A stretch of DNA of 64,000 nt from Calliopsis andreniformis (Eukaryota > Arthropoda > Insecta > Hymenoptera > Andrenidae), in the NCBI RefSeq assembly GCF_051401765.1, contig NW_027480544.1, positions 744,001 through 808,000 of the forward strand. Reading direction: 5' to 3'. The notes under the pieces were generated by a model. That model was not told where the DNA came from. It worked only from the letters and a program-made list of their open reading frames with translations, and did not search any database. The stretch's first letter is position 1. Each line of letters opens with the position of its first letter. Both the position numbers and the translations under genes were made by a program. Below are positions 13,075-26,400 of the stretch, piece after piece.

Positions 13075-16000
13075 ATTAAGGATTGAGGATTGAAGATTGA
13101 GGACTGAGTGTTGAGGGTTGAGTGTTGAGAATTGATGTTTGTGGATTGAGATTTGAAGATTGAGATTGGGGATTTAGCATTGAACCATGAGAATTCAGGT
13201 TATTCTATTGAGTATCGAGAATTGAGGATTGATGTTTGAATATTGGTGATTGATGGTTGAGGGTTCAGTGTTGAATATTGAGGATTGAGGATTGTGGATT
13301 GAGGATTGAAGATTGAGTATTGATGATTGAGGATTGAGGGTTGAGGGTTGAGGATTGAGGACGATGGCTGACGGTTGAGGATTGAGGTTTGAGATTGAGG
13401 ATTGAGGGCTGAGGATTGAGGACGAGGACAGACGGTTGAGGATTGAGGATTGATGAATGAGGATTGAGGATTGCGGACTGAGGATTGAGGATTGAAGATT
13501 GAGCATTGAGGATTGAAGATTGAGGACTGGTTATTGAGGATTGAAGATTGAGGATTAAGGATTGAGGATTGGGGATTGAGGATCTAGGATTGAGGATTGA
13601 GGACTGCGGATTGAAGATTGAGGACTGAGTGTTGAGGGTTGAGTGATGAGAATTGATGTCTGTGGATTGAGATTTGAAGTTTGAAGATTGGGGATTGAGT
13701 ATTGAAAACTGTGAATTGAGGATATTCTATTGAGGATTGAGGATTGACAATTGATTGTTGCGGACTAAGGGATGAAGATTGAGCATTCAGGACTGAGGAT
13801 TCGGAATTGAGGTTTGAGGACTGAGGATTGAGGGTTCAGGATTGAGGATTGAGGATTGACGCTTGAGGATAGAGAATTGAGGATGGAGGATTGAAGAGAG
13901 AGGACCGACTGTTGAGGATTGAGTATTGAGAATTGATGTTTGAGGGTTGAGATTTGATTATTGAATATTGTGGATTGAGTATTGAATCATGAGAATTCGG
14001 GATATTCTATTGAGTATTGAGAATTGAGGATTGATGGTTGAGTATTGAGAATTGATGGTTGACGGTTGTGTGTTGAATATTGAGGATTGAGGTTTGAGGA
14101 TTTAGGATTGAGAATTGAGGATTGAAGATTGAGTATTAATGATTGAAGATTGAGGATTGAGGATTGAGGGTTGAGGATTAAGGACAAGGACTGACGGTTG
14201 AGGATTGAAGATTGACCATTGAGAATTGAGGATTGAGGATTGAGGATTGAGGATTGAGGATTGAGGGCTGAAGCTTGAGGAATGGGTATTGAGTATTGAA
14301 GAAACAGGATTGAGGATTGAGGACTGAGGATTGCAGATTGAGTATTGAGCTTTGGGGATTTGAGATTGTGGACTGGGGATAGAGGATTGAATATTGAGGA
14401 TTAAGGATAGAGTATTGGAGATTGAGGATCTAGGACAGGAGATTGATTATTGAGGATTGAAGAGTGAGGATTGAGGATTGAGGATTGATGATTGAGGATT
14501 GAGGATTGAAGATTGAGTATGGAGGATTGAAGACTGAGGATTGAGGATTAAGGATTGAGGATTGAAGATTGAGGACTGAGTGTTGAGGGTTGAGTGATGA
14601 GAATTGATGTTTGTGGATTGAGATTTGAAGATTGAGATTGGGGATTTAGCATTGAACCATGAGAATTCAGGATATTCTATTGAGTATTGAGAATTGAGGA
14701 TTGATGTTTGAATATTGGTGATTGATGGTTGAGGGATGTGTGTTGAATATTGAGGATTGAGTATTGTGGATTGAGGATTGAAGATTGAGTATTGATGATT
14801 GAGAATTGAGAATTGAGGATGAGGACTGAGGGTTGAGGAATGAGGTTTGAGGAATGAGGATTGAGGATTGAGGATTGAGGATTGAGGATTGAGGATTGAG
14901 GATTGAGTATTGAAGATTGAGTATTCATGACTGAGGATTGAGGATTGAGGATTGAGTGTTGAGGATTGAGGATCGAAGATTGAGTATTGAGGATTGAAGG
15001 TTGAGGTTTGAGGATTGAGGATTGAGGGTGGAGGATGAGGGCTGAGGGTGGAGGATTGAGGTTTGAGTATTGAATACTGAGAATTCAGGATATTCTATTG
15101 AGTATTGAAAATTGAGGGTTGATGGTTGAGTATTGAGGATTGAGGATTGAGGATTGAGGATTGAGTATTGAAGATTGAGGATTGATGATTGAGGATTGAG
15201 GATTGAGGACTGAGGATTGAGGATTGAGTGTTGAAAATTCAGGATTGATGATTGAGGATAGAGGATTGAGGATTGAGGATTGAGGATTGAGGATTGAAGA
15301 CTCAGGATTGAGGATTGAGGATTGAGTGTTGTGGGTTGAGTAATGAGAATTGATGTTTGTTAGATGGAGACTTGAAGATTGAAGATTGAGGATTGAGTAT
15401 TGAAAACTGAGAATTCAGGATATTCTATTGAGAATTGAGTATTGAGGATTGATGATTGAGATTTGATGATTGATGTTTGAGGGTTGTGTATTCAATATTG
15501 AGGATTGAGGATTGAGGATTGAGGATTGAGGATTGAGGATTGAAGATTGAGTATTGATGATTGAAGATTGAGGATTGAGGATAGAGGGTTGAGGATTGAG
15601 GACGAGGACTGACGGTTGAGGATTGAAGTTTGAAAATTGAGGATTGAGGATTGAGGACTGAGTATTGGGGATTGAGGACTGAGGATTGAGGACTGATTAT
15701 TGAGCTTTGGGGATTGAAGATTGTGGACTGGGGATAGAGGATTGAATATTGAGGATTAAGGATAGAGTATTGGGGATTGAGGATCTAGGATATGAGATTG
15801 ATAATTGAGGATTGAAGATTGAGGATTGAGGTTTGAGGATTGAGAATTGAGAATTGAGGACGAGGACTGAGGGCTGAGGATGGAGGTTTGAGGAATGAGG
15901 ATTGAGGATTGAGGATTGAGGATTGAGGATTGAGGATTGAGTATTGAAGATTGAGGATTGATGGCTGAGGGTTGCGGATTGAGGATTGATGATTGAGGAT

Positions 16001-16824
16001 TGAGGATTGAAGATTGAGTATGGAGGATTGAAGATTGAGGATTGAGGATTAAGGATTGAGGATTGAAGATTGAGGACTGAGTGTTGAGGCTTGAGTGATG
16101 AGAATTGATGTTTGTGGATTGAGATTTGAAGATTGAAGATTGGGGATTTAGCATTGAACCATGAGAATTCAGGATGTTCTATTGAGTATTGAGAATTGAG
16201 GATTGATGGTTGAATATTGGTGATTGATGGTTGAGGGTTGTGTGTTGAATATTGAGGATTGAGGGTTGTGGATTGAGGATTGAAGATTGAGAATTGATGA
16301 TTGAGGATTGAGGGTTGAGGGTTGAGGATTGAGGACGAGGGCTGACGGTTGAGGATTGAGGTTTGAGGATTGAGGATTGAGGGCTGAGGATTGAGGACGA
16401 GGACTGACGGTTGAGGATTGAGGATTGATGATTGAGGATTGAGGATTGAGGACTGAGGATTGAGGATGAAGATTGAGCATTGAGGATTGAAGATTGAGGA
16501 CTGGTTATTGAGGATTGAAGATTGAGGATTAAGGATTGAGGATTGGGGATTGAGGATCTAGGATTGAGGATTGAGGACTGCGGATTGAAGATTGAGGACT
16601 GAGTGTTGAGGGTTGAGTGATGAGAATTGATGTCTGTGGATTGAGATTTGAAGTTTGAAGATTGGGGATTGAGTATAGAAAACTGTGAATTGAGGATATT
16701 CTATTGAGGATTGAGGATTGACAATTGATTGTTGCGGACTGAGGGATGAAGATTGAGCATTCAGGACTGAGGATTGGGAATTGAGGTTTGAGGACTGAGG
16801 ATTGAGGGTTGAGGATTGACGATT
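13075..16824 (+). repeat. Recombined HOR pieces
   Basis: Box order is t1 13191, t2 13713, t3 13993, t1 14663, t4 15081, t7 15411, t1 16165, t2 16687. The first three boxes match 4311, 4833 and 5113 at a constant offset of 8,880 bp. That match ends near 14135, where the sequence switches to material also seen near 18540 and 27045 (GTATTAATGATTG). Markers lie at 14347 and 15702. The t1 box at 16165 is 463 bp from its marker rather than 316-317, so extra satellite has been gained there. Confidence 0.75.
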
Positions 16825-17664
16825 GAGGATTGAGTATTGAGGATTGAAGATTGAGGTTTGAGGATTGAGAATTGAGAATTGAGTATGTGGACTGAGGGTT
16901 GAGGATTGAGGTTTGAGGAACGAGGATTGAGGATTGAGAATTGAGGACTGAGGATTCACGATTGAGTATTGAAGATTGAGGATTGATGACTGGGGATTGA
17001 GTATTGAGGATTGACGATTGAGGATTGAGGATTGAAGATTGAGCATTGAGGATTGAGGATGAGGGCTGAGGGTTGAGGTTTGAGTTTTGAGGACTGAGGA
17101 CAGAGGATTGAGGATTGAGAATTGAGGATGGAGGTTAGAGGATTGAGGATTGAGGATTGGGTATTGAGGATTGAAGAATGAGAATTGACGATTGTGGATT
17201 GAGTATTGAGGTTTTAAGGTTGAGTATTGAGGACTGAAGGTTGATGATTCAGGATTGAGGATTGAAGAATGAGAATTGACGATTGAGGATTGAGTATTGA
17301 GGATTGAAGATTGAGTATTGAGGATTGAAGGTTGATGATTCAGGATTGAGGATTGAGGATGAGGGCTGCGGGTTGAGGATTGAGGTTTGAGGACTGAGGA
17401 CAGAGGATTGAGGATTGAGAATTGAGGATGGAGGATTGAGGATTGAGGATTGAGGATTGTGTATTGAGGATTGAAGAATGAGGATTGACGATTGAGGTTC
17501 GAGTATTGAGGATTGAAGATTGAGTATTGAGGATTGAAGGTTGATGATTGAATATTGCGGATTGATGATTGAGTATTGAGGATTGAGGATTGAGGATTGA
17601 GGATTGATGATTGAAGACTGAGTATTGAGGATTGAAGATTGAGGATTGAGAATTCAGGATCCAA
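16558..17664 (-). other. Repeat-encoded open frame (368 codons), probably not a gene
   Basis: The product is degenerate SILNPQS repeats beginning MDPEFS. The frame ends at 16558-16560 on the CTA of a TCTAGGA word, a repeat variant found throughout the window. Related frames starting with the same residues occur at 37369-38265 (298 codons) and 24263-24580 (105 codons). The last is shortened because 579 bp of satellite are missing there, yet it stays open across the junction, which any coding-neutral repeat of this type can do. Nothing non-repetitive is encoded. Confidence 0.12.
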
Positions 17665-19787
17665 GATTGAGTATCGAGGATTGAAGATTGAGGTTTGAGG
17701 ATTGAGGGTTGAGGATTGAGGATGGAGGATGAGGGCTGAGGGTTGAGGATTGAGGTTTGAGTATTGAATACTGAGAATTCAGGATATTCTATTGAGTATT
17801 GAGAATTGAGGATTGAGGATTGGGTATTGAGGATTGAAGATTGAGGTTTGAGGATTGAGAATTGAGAATTGAGTATGAGGACTGAGGGTTGAGGATTGAG
17901 GTATGAGGAACCAGGATTGAGGATTGAGAATTGAGGAATCAGAATTGACGATTGAGTATTGAAGATTGAGGATTGATGACTGAGGATTGAGGATTGAGGA
18001 TTGAGGATTGAGGATTGAGGATTGAGGATTGTAGATTGAGTATTGAGGATTGAGGATGAGGGCTGAGGGTTGAGGGTTGAGGTTTGAGGACTGAGGACAG
18101 AGGATTGAGGATTGAGAATTGAGGATGGAGGATAGAGGATTGAGGATTGAGGATTGAGGATTGAGGATTGAAGATTGAGTATTGAGGATTGAGGATGAGG
18201 GCTGAGGGTTGAGGGTTGAGGTTTGAGGACTGAGGATTGAGGGTTGAGGATTGAGGATTGAGGATTGACGCTTGAGGATAGAGGATTGAGAATGGAGGAT
18301 TGAAGAGAGAGGACCGACTGTTGAGGATTGAGTCTTGAGAATTGATGTTTGAGGGTTGAGATTTGATTATTGAATATTGTGGATTGAGTATTGAATCATG
18401 AGAATTCGGGATACTCTATTGAGTATTGAGAATTGAGGATTGATGGTTGAGTATTGAGAATTGATGGTTGACGGTTGTGTGTTGAATATTGAGGATTGAG
18501 GTTTGAGGATTTAGGATTGAGAATTGAGGATTGAAGATTGAGTATTAATGATTGAAGGTTGAGGATTGAGGATTGAGGGTTGAGGATTAAGGACGAGGAC
18601 TGACGGTTGAGGATTGAAGATTGACCATTGAGAATTGAGGATTGAGGATTGAGGATTGAGGATTGAGGATTGAGGGCTGAAGCTTGAGGAATGGGTATTG
18701 AGTATTGAAGAAACAGGATTGAGGATTGAGGACTGAGGATTGCAGATTGAGTATCGAGGATTGAAGACTGACGCTTGAGGATTGAGGATTGAGGATTGGG
18801 GATTGAGGATTGAGAATTGAATATTGAGTAGTGAGGATTGAAGATTGAGTATTGACGATTGAATATTGAGGATTGAGGATTCGTAGTTGAGGATTGAGGA
18901 CGAGGACTGACGGTTGAGGATTGAGGTATGAGGATTGAGGATTGAGGATTGAGGATAAGGGCTGCGGGTTGAGGATTGAGGTTTGAGGACTGAGGACAGA
19001 GGATTGAGGATTGAGAATTGAGGATGGAGGATTGAGGATTGAGGATTGAGGATTGTGTATTGAGGATTGAAGAATGAGGATTGACGATTGATGTTCGAGT
19101 ATTGAGGATTGAAGATTGAGTATGGAGGATTGAAGGTTGATGACTGAATATTGCGGATTGATGATTGAGTATTGAGGATTGAGGATTGAGGATTGAGGAT
19201 TGATGATTGAAGACTGAGTATTGAGGATTGAAGATTGAGGATTGAGAATTGAGGATCCAAGATTGAGTATCGAGGATTGAAGATTGAGGTTTGAGGATTG
19301 AGGGTTGAGGATTGAGGATGGAGGATGAGGGCTGAGGGTTGAGGATTGAGGTTTTAGTATTGAATACTGAGAATTCAGGATATTCTATTGAGTATTGAGA
19401 ATTGAGGATTGAGGATTGGGTATTGAGGATTCAAGATTGTGGTTTGAGGATTGAGAATTGAGAATTGAGTATGAGGACTGAGGGTTGAGGATTGAGGTAT
19501 GAGGAACCAGGATTGAGGATTGAGAATTGAGGAATGAGAATTGACGATTGAGTATTGAAGATTGAGGATTGATGACTGAGGATTGAGGATTGAGGATTGA
19601 GGATTGAGGATTGAGGATTGTAGATTGAGTATTGAGGATTGAGGATGAGGGCTGAGGGTTGAGGGTTGAGGTTTGAGGACTGAGGACAGAGGATTGAGGA
19701 TTGAGAATTGAGGACGGAGGATAGAGGATTGAGGATTGAGGATTGAGGATTGAGGATTGAAGATTGAGGATTGAGGATTGAGGATTG
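16825..19787 (+). repeat. t4/t3 sub-array, copy A
   Basis: Boxes t4 17775, t3 18402 and t4 19371 alternate, with t4 to t4 spacing of 1,596 bp (228 heptamers exactly). From about 17551 to 19771 it matches 24467-26687 at an offset of 6,916 bp (988 heptamers exactly). From about 16825 it matches 37426-40372 at an offset of 20,601 bp. It carries - strand open frames of 368 codons (16558-17664) and 249 codons (18511-19260). The latter recurs at 25427-26176 and 39112-39861, simply because the DNA is duplicated. Confidence 0.85.
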
Positions 19788-22700
19788 AGTATTGAAGATT
19801 GTGGATTGATGATTGACGATTGAGGACTGAGGATTGAGGATTGATTATTGAGCTTTGCGGATTGAAGAATGTGGCCTGGGGATAGAATATTGAATATTGA
19901 GGATTAAGGATAGAGTATTGAGGATTGAGGATCTAGGACAAGCGAGTGATTATTGAGGATTGAAGAGTGAGGATTGAGGATTGAGGATTGATGATTGAGG
20001 ATTGAGGATTGAAGATTGAGTATGGAGGATTGAAGATTGAGGATTGAGTATTAAGAATTGAGGATTGAAGATTGAGGACTGAGTGTTGAGCGTTGAGTGA
20101 TGAGAATTGATGTTTGTGGATTGAGATTTGAAGATTGAAGATTGGGGATTTAGCATTGAACCATGAGAATTCAGGATATTCTATTGAGTATTGAGAATTG
20201 AGGATTGATGGTTGAATATTGGTGATTGATGGTTGAGGGTTGTGTGTTGAATCTTGAGGATTGAGGATTGAGGATTGAGGATTGAGGATTGAGGACTGAG
20301 GATTGAGTATTGAAGATTGAGTATTCATGACTGAGGATTGAGGATTGAGGATTGAGGGTTGAGGATTGAGGATCGAAGATTGAGTATTAAGGATTGAAGG
20401 TTGAGGTTTGAGGATTGAGGATTGACGGTAGAGGATGAGGGCTGAGGGTTGAGGATTGAGGTTGAGTATTGAATACTGAGAATTCAGGATATTCTATTGA
20501 GTATTGATAATTGAGGATTGATGGTTGAGTATTGAGGGTTGAGGATTGAGGATTGAGGATTGAGTATTGAAGATTGAGGATTGATGATTGAGGATTGAGG
20601 ATTGAGGACTGAGGACTGAGGATTGAGTGTTGAAGATTGAGGATTGATGATTGAGGATTGAGGATTGAGGATTGAGGATTGAGGATTGAGGATTGAAGAC
20701 TGAGTATTGATGATTGAGAATTGAGAATTGAGGATGAGGACTGTGGGTTGAGGAATGAGGTTTGAGGCTTGAGGTTTGAGGATTGAGGATTGAGGGTTGA
20801 GGATTGAGGACGAGGACTGACGGTTGGGGATTGAGGTTTGAGTATTGAGGATTGAGGATTGAGGACTGAGGATTGGGGATTGAGGACTGAGGATTGGGGA
20901 TTGAGGACTGAGGATTGAGGATTGATTATTGAGCTTTGGGGATTGAAGATTGTGGACTGGGGATAGAGGATTGAATATTGAGGATTAAGGATAGAGTATT
21001 GGGGATTGAGTATCTAGGATACGAGATTGATAATTGAGGATTGAAGATTGAGGATTGAGGTTTGAGGATTGAGAATTGAGAATTGAGGATGAGGACTGAG
21101 GGTTGAGGATGGAGGTTTGAGGAATGAGGATTGAGGAATGAGGATTGAGGATTGAAGATTGAAGATTGAGTATTGAGGATTGAAGGTTGAGGATTGAGGA
21201 TTGAGTATTGATGATGGAGAATGGGGGCTGAGGGTTGAGGATTGGGGTTTGAGTATTGAATCCTGAGAATTCAGGATATTCTATTGAGTATTGAGAATTG
21301 AGGACTGACGGTTGAGGATTGAGGTTTGAGTATTGAGGATTGAGGATTGAGGACTGAGGATTGGGGATTGAGGACTGAGGATTGACGATTGATTATTGAG
21401 CTTTGGGGATTGAAGATTGTGGACTGGGGATAGAGGATTGAATATTGAGGATTAAGGATAGAGTATCGGAGATTGAGGATCTAGGACAGGAGATTGATTA
21501 TTGAGGATTGAAGAGTGAGGATTGAGGATTGAGGATTGATGATTGAGGATTGAGGATTGAAGATTGAGTATGGAGGATTGAAGATTGAGGATTGAAGATT
21601 AAGGATTGAGGATTGAAGATTGAGGACTGAGTGTTGTGCGTTGAGTGATGAGAATTGATGTTTGTGGATTGAGATTTGAAGATTGAGATTGGGTATTTAG
21701 CATTGAACCATGAGAATTTAGGATATTCTATTGAGTATCGAGAATTGAGGGTTGATGTTTGAATATTGGTGATTGATGGTTGAGGGTTGAGTGTTGAATA
21801 TAGAGGATTGAGGATTGCGGATTGTGGATTGACGATTGAGTATTGATGATTGAGGATTGAGGGTTGAGGGTTGAGGATTGAGGACGAGGGCTGACGGTTG
21901 AGGATTGAGGTTTGAGATTGAGGATTGAGGGCTGAGTATTGAGGACGAGGACAGACGGTTGAGGATTGGGGATTGATGATTGAGGATTGAGGATTGCGGA
22001 CTGAGGATTGAGGATTGAAGATTGAGCATTGAGGATTGAAGATTGAGGACTGGTTATTGAGGATTGAAGATTGAGGATTAAGGATTGAGGATTGGGGATT
22101 GAGGATCTAGGATTGAGGATTGAGGACTGTGGAATGAAGATTGAGGACTGAGTGTTGAGGGTTGAGTGATGAGAATTGATGTCTGTGGATTGAGATTTGA
22201 AGTTTGAAGATTGAGGATTGAGTATTGAAAACTGTGAATTGAGGATATTCTATTGAGGATTGAGGATTGGCAATTGATTGTTGCGGACTGAGGGATGAAG
22301 ATTGAGCATTCAGGACTGAGGATTCGGAATTGAGGTTTGAGGACTGAGGATTGAGGGTTCAGGATTGAGGATTGAGGATTGACGCTTGAGGATAGAGAAT
22401 TGAGGATGGAGGATTGAAGAGAGAGGACCGAGTGTTGAGGATTGAGTGTTGAGAATTGATGTTTGCGGGTTGAGATTTGATTATTGAATATTGTGGATTG
22501 AGTATTGAATCATGAGAATTCGGGTTATTCTATTGAGTATTGAGAATTGAGGATTGATGGTTGAGTATTGAGAATTGATGGTTGATGGTTGTGTGTTGAA
22601 TATTGAGGATTGAGGGTTGAGGATGAGGGCTGAGGGCTGAGGTTTGAGGTTTGAGGACTGAGGACAGAGGATTGAGGATTGAGAATTGAGGATGGAGGAT

Positions 22701-23434
22701 AGAGGATTGAGGATTGAGGATTGGGTATTGAGGATTGAAGAATGAGAATTGACGATTGTGGATTGAGTATTGAGGTTTGAAGATTGAGTATTGAGGATTG
22801 AAGGTTGATGATTCAGGATTGAGGATGGATGATTGAGGATTGAGGATTGAGGATTGAGGATTGAGGGTTGAAGATTGAGTATTGAGGATTGAAGATTGAG
22901 TATTGATGATTGAATATTGAGGATTGAGGATTCATAGTTGAGGATTGAGGACGAGGACTGACGGTTGAGGATTGAGGTATGAGGATTGAGGATTGAGGAC
23001 TGAGGACTGAGGACTCAGGTTTGAGGATTGAGGACTGAGGATTGAGGATCGAATGTTGAGTATTGAGGATTGAAGGTTGAGGATTGATGATTGAGGATTG
23101 AGGATGGAGCATGAGGACTGAGGATTGAGGATTTTGGATTGAGGATTGAGGATGGAGGATGAGGGCTGAGGGTTGAGGATTGAGGTTTGAGTATTGAATC
23201 CTGAGTATTCAGGATATTCTATTGAGTATTGGGATTTGAGGATTGATGGTTGAGTATTGAGGATTGAGGATTGATGATTGAGAATTGTGGATTGAGGATT
23301 GAGGATTGAGTATTGAGGATTGAGGATTGAGGATTGAGGGTTGTGGACTGAGGACGAGGACTGACGGTTGAGGATTGAGGATTGATGTTTGAGGATTGAG
23401 GATTGAGGACTGAGGATTGAGGATTGAGGATTGA
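19788..23434 (+). repeat. HOR block copy with 481-bp deletion
   Basis: Boxes t1 20167, t4 20480, t6 21267, t1 21714, t2 22236 and t3 22516 are exactly 17,403 bp after their counterparts at 2764-5113. Near 22620 the sequence jumps ahead: 481 bp present at about 5220-5700, including the t4 box 5406, are absent. The match then resumes at an offset of 16,922 bp through t5 23205. The junction lies in shared GAGGAT-type sequence. The copy ends near 23434, where 23435 onward follows different satellite. Confidence 0.85.
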
Positions 23435-26400
23435 GCATTGAGGATTGAAGATTGAAGACTGGGGATTGAGGATTGAAGATTGAGGATTAAGTATCGAGGA
23501 TTGGGGATTGAGGATCTAGGATTGAAGATTGAGGACTGCGGATTGACGATTGAGTATTGAAGATTGAGGACTGATGACTGAGGATTGAGGATTGAGGATT
23601 GAGGATTGAAGATTGAAGATTGAGTATTGAGGATTGAAGGTTGAGGATTGAAGATTGAGTATTGATGATGGAGAATGAGGGCTGAGGGTTGAGGATTGGA
23701 GTTTGAGTATTCAATCCTGAGAATTCAGGATATTCTATTGAGTATTGAGAATTGAGGATTGATGGTTGAGTATTGAGTATTGAGAATTGAGGATTGAGGA
23801 TTGAGTTTTGAAGATTGAGTATTGATGATTGAGGATTGAGTATTGAGGATTGAGGATTGAAGATTGAGGACTGAGTGTTGTGGGTTGAGTGATGATAATT
23901 GATGTTTGTGGATGGAGACATGAAGATTGAAGATTGAGGATTGAGTATTGAAAACTGAGAATTCAGGATATTCTATTGAGTATTGAGTATTGAGAATTGA
24001 GGATTGATGGTTGAGTATTGAGAATTGATGGTTGATGGTTGTGTGTTGAATATTGGGGATTGAGGGTTGATGATTTAGGATTGAGAATTGAGGATTGAAG
24101 ATTGAGGATTGTGGATTGAGGATTGACGATTGAGGATTGAGAATCGAAGATTGAGTAACGAGGATTGAAGATTGAGGTTGGAGGATTGAGGATTGAGGAT
24201 TGAGGTTGGAGGATGAGGGCTGAGGGTTGAGGATTTAGGTTTGAGTATTGAATACTGAGAATTCAGGATATTCTATTGAGTATTGAGAATTGAGGATTGA
24301 TGGTTGAGTATTGAGGATTGAGGATTGAGTATTGAGGATTGAAGATTGAGGTTTGAGGATTGAGAATTGAGAATTGAGTATGTGGACTGAGGGTTGAGAA
24401 TTGAGGTTTGAGGAACGAGGATTGAGGATTGAGAATTGAGGACTGAGGATTCACGATTGAGTATTGAATATTGCGGATTGATGATTGAGTATTGAGGATT
24501 GAGGATTGAGGATTGAGGATTGATGATTGAAGACTGAGTATTGAGGATTGAAGATTGAGGATTGAGAATTCAGGATCCAAGATTGAGTATCGAGGATTGA
24601 AGATTGAGGTTTGAGGATTGAGGGTTGAGGATTGAGGATGGAGGATGAGGGCTGAGGGTTGAGGATTGAGGTTTGAGTATTGAATACTGAGAATTCAGGA
24701 TATTCTATTGAGTATTGAGAATTGAGGATTGAGGATTGGGTATTGAGGATTGAAGATTGAGGTTTGAGGATTGAGAATTGAGAATTGAGTGTGAGGACTG
24801 AGGGTTGAGGATTGAGGTATGAGGAACCAGGATTGAGGATTGAGAATTGAGGAATCAGAATTGACGATTGAGTATTGAAGATTGAGGATTGATGACTGAG
24901 GATTGAGGATTGAGGATTGAGGATTGAGGATTGAGGATTGAGGATTGTAGATTGAGTATTGAGGATTGAGGATGAGGGCTGAGGGTTGAGGGTTGAGGTT
25001 TGAGGACTGAGGACAGAGGATTGAGGATTGAGAATTGAGGGTGGAGGATAGAGGATTGAGGATTGAGGATTGAGGATTGAGGATTGAAAATTGAGTATTG
25101 AGGATTGAGGATGAGGGCTGAGGGTTGAGGGTTGAGGTTTGAGGACTGAGGATTGAGGGTTGAGGATTGAGGATTGAGGATTGACGCTTGAGGATAGAGG
25201 ATTGAGAATGGAGGATTGAAGAGAGAGGACCGACTGTTGAGGATTGAGTCTTGAGAATTGATGTTTGAGGGTTGAGATTTGATTATTGAATATTGTGGAT
25301 TGAGTATTGAATCATGAGAATTCGGGATACTCTATTGAGTATTGAGAATTGAGGATTGATGGTTGAGTATTGAGAATTGATGGTTGACGGTTGTGTGTTG
25401 AATATTGAGGATTGAGGTTTGAGGATTTAGGATTGAGAATTGAGGATTGAAGATTGAGTATTAATGATTGAAGGTTGAGGATTGAGGATTGAGGGTTGAG
25501 GATTAAGGACGAGGACTGACGGTTGAGGATTGAAGATTGACCATTGAGAATTGAGGATTGAGGATTGAGGATTGAGGATTGAGGATTGAGGGCTGAAGCT
25601 TGAGGAATGGGTATTGAGTATTGAAGAAACAGGATTGAGGATTGAGGACTGAGGATTGCAGATTGAGTATCGAGGATTGAAGACTGACGCTTGAGGATTG
25701 AGGATTGAGGATTGGGGATTGAGGATTGAGAATTGAATATTGAGTAGTGAGGATTGAAGATTGAGTATTGACGATTGAATATTGAGGATTGAGGATTCGT
25801 AGTTGAGGATTGAGGACGAGGACTGACGGTTGAGGATTGAGGTATGAGGATTGAGGATTGAGGATTGAGGATAAGGGCTGCGGGTTGAGGATTGAGGTTT
25901 GAGGACTGAGGACAGAGGATTGAGGATTGAGAATTGAGGATGGAGGATTGAGGATTGAGGATTGAGGATTGTGTATTGAGGATTGAAGAATGAGGATTGA
26001 CGATTGATGTTCGAGTATTGAGGATTGAAGATTGAGTATGGAGGATTGAAGGTTGATGACTGAATATTGCGGATTGATGATTGAGTATTGAGGATTGAGG
26101 ATTGAGGATTGAGGATTGATGATTGAAGACTGAGTATTGAGGATTGAAGATTGAGGATTGAGAATTGAGGATCCAAGATTGAGTATCGAGGATTGAAGAT
26201 TGAGGTTTGAGGATTGAGGGTTGAGGATTGAGGATGGAGGATGAGGGCTGAGGGTTGAGGATTGAGGTTTTAGTATTGAATACTGAGAATTCAGGATATT
26301 CTATTGAGTATTGAGAATTGAGGATTGAGGATTGGGTATTGAGGATTCAAGATTGTGGTTTGAGGATTGAGAATTGAGAATTGAGTATGAGGACGGAGGG

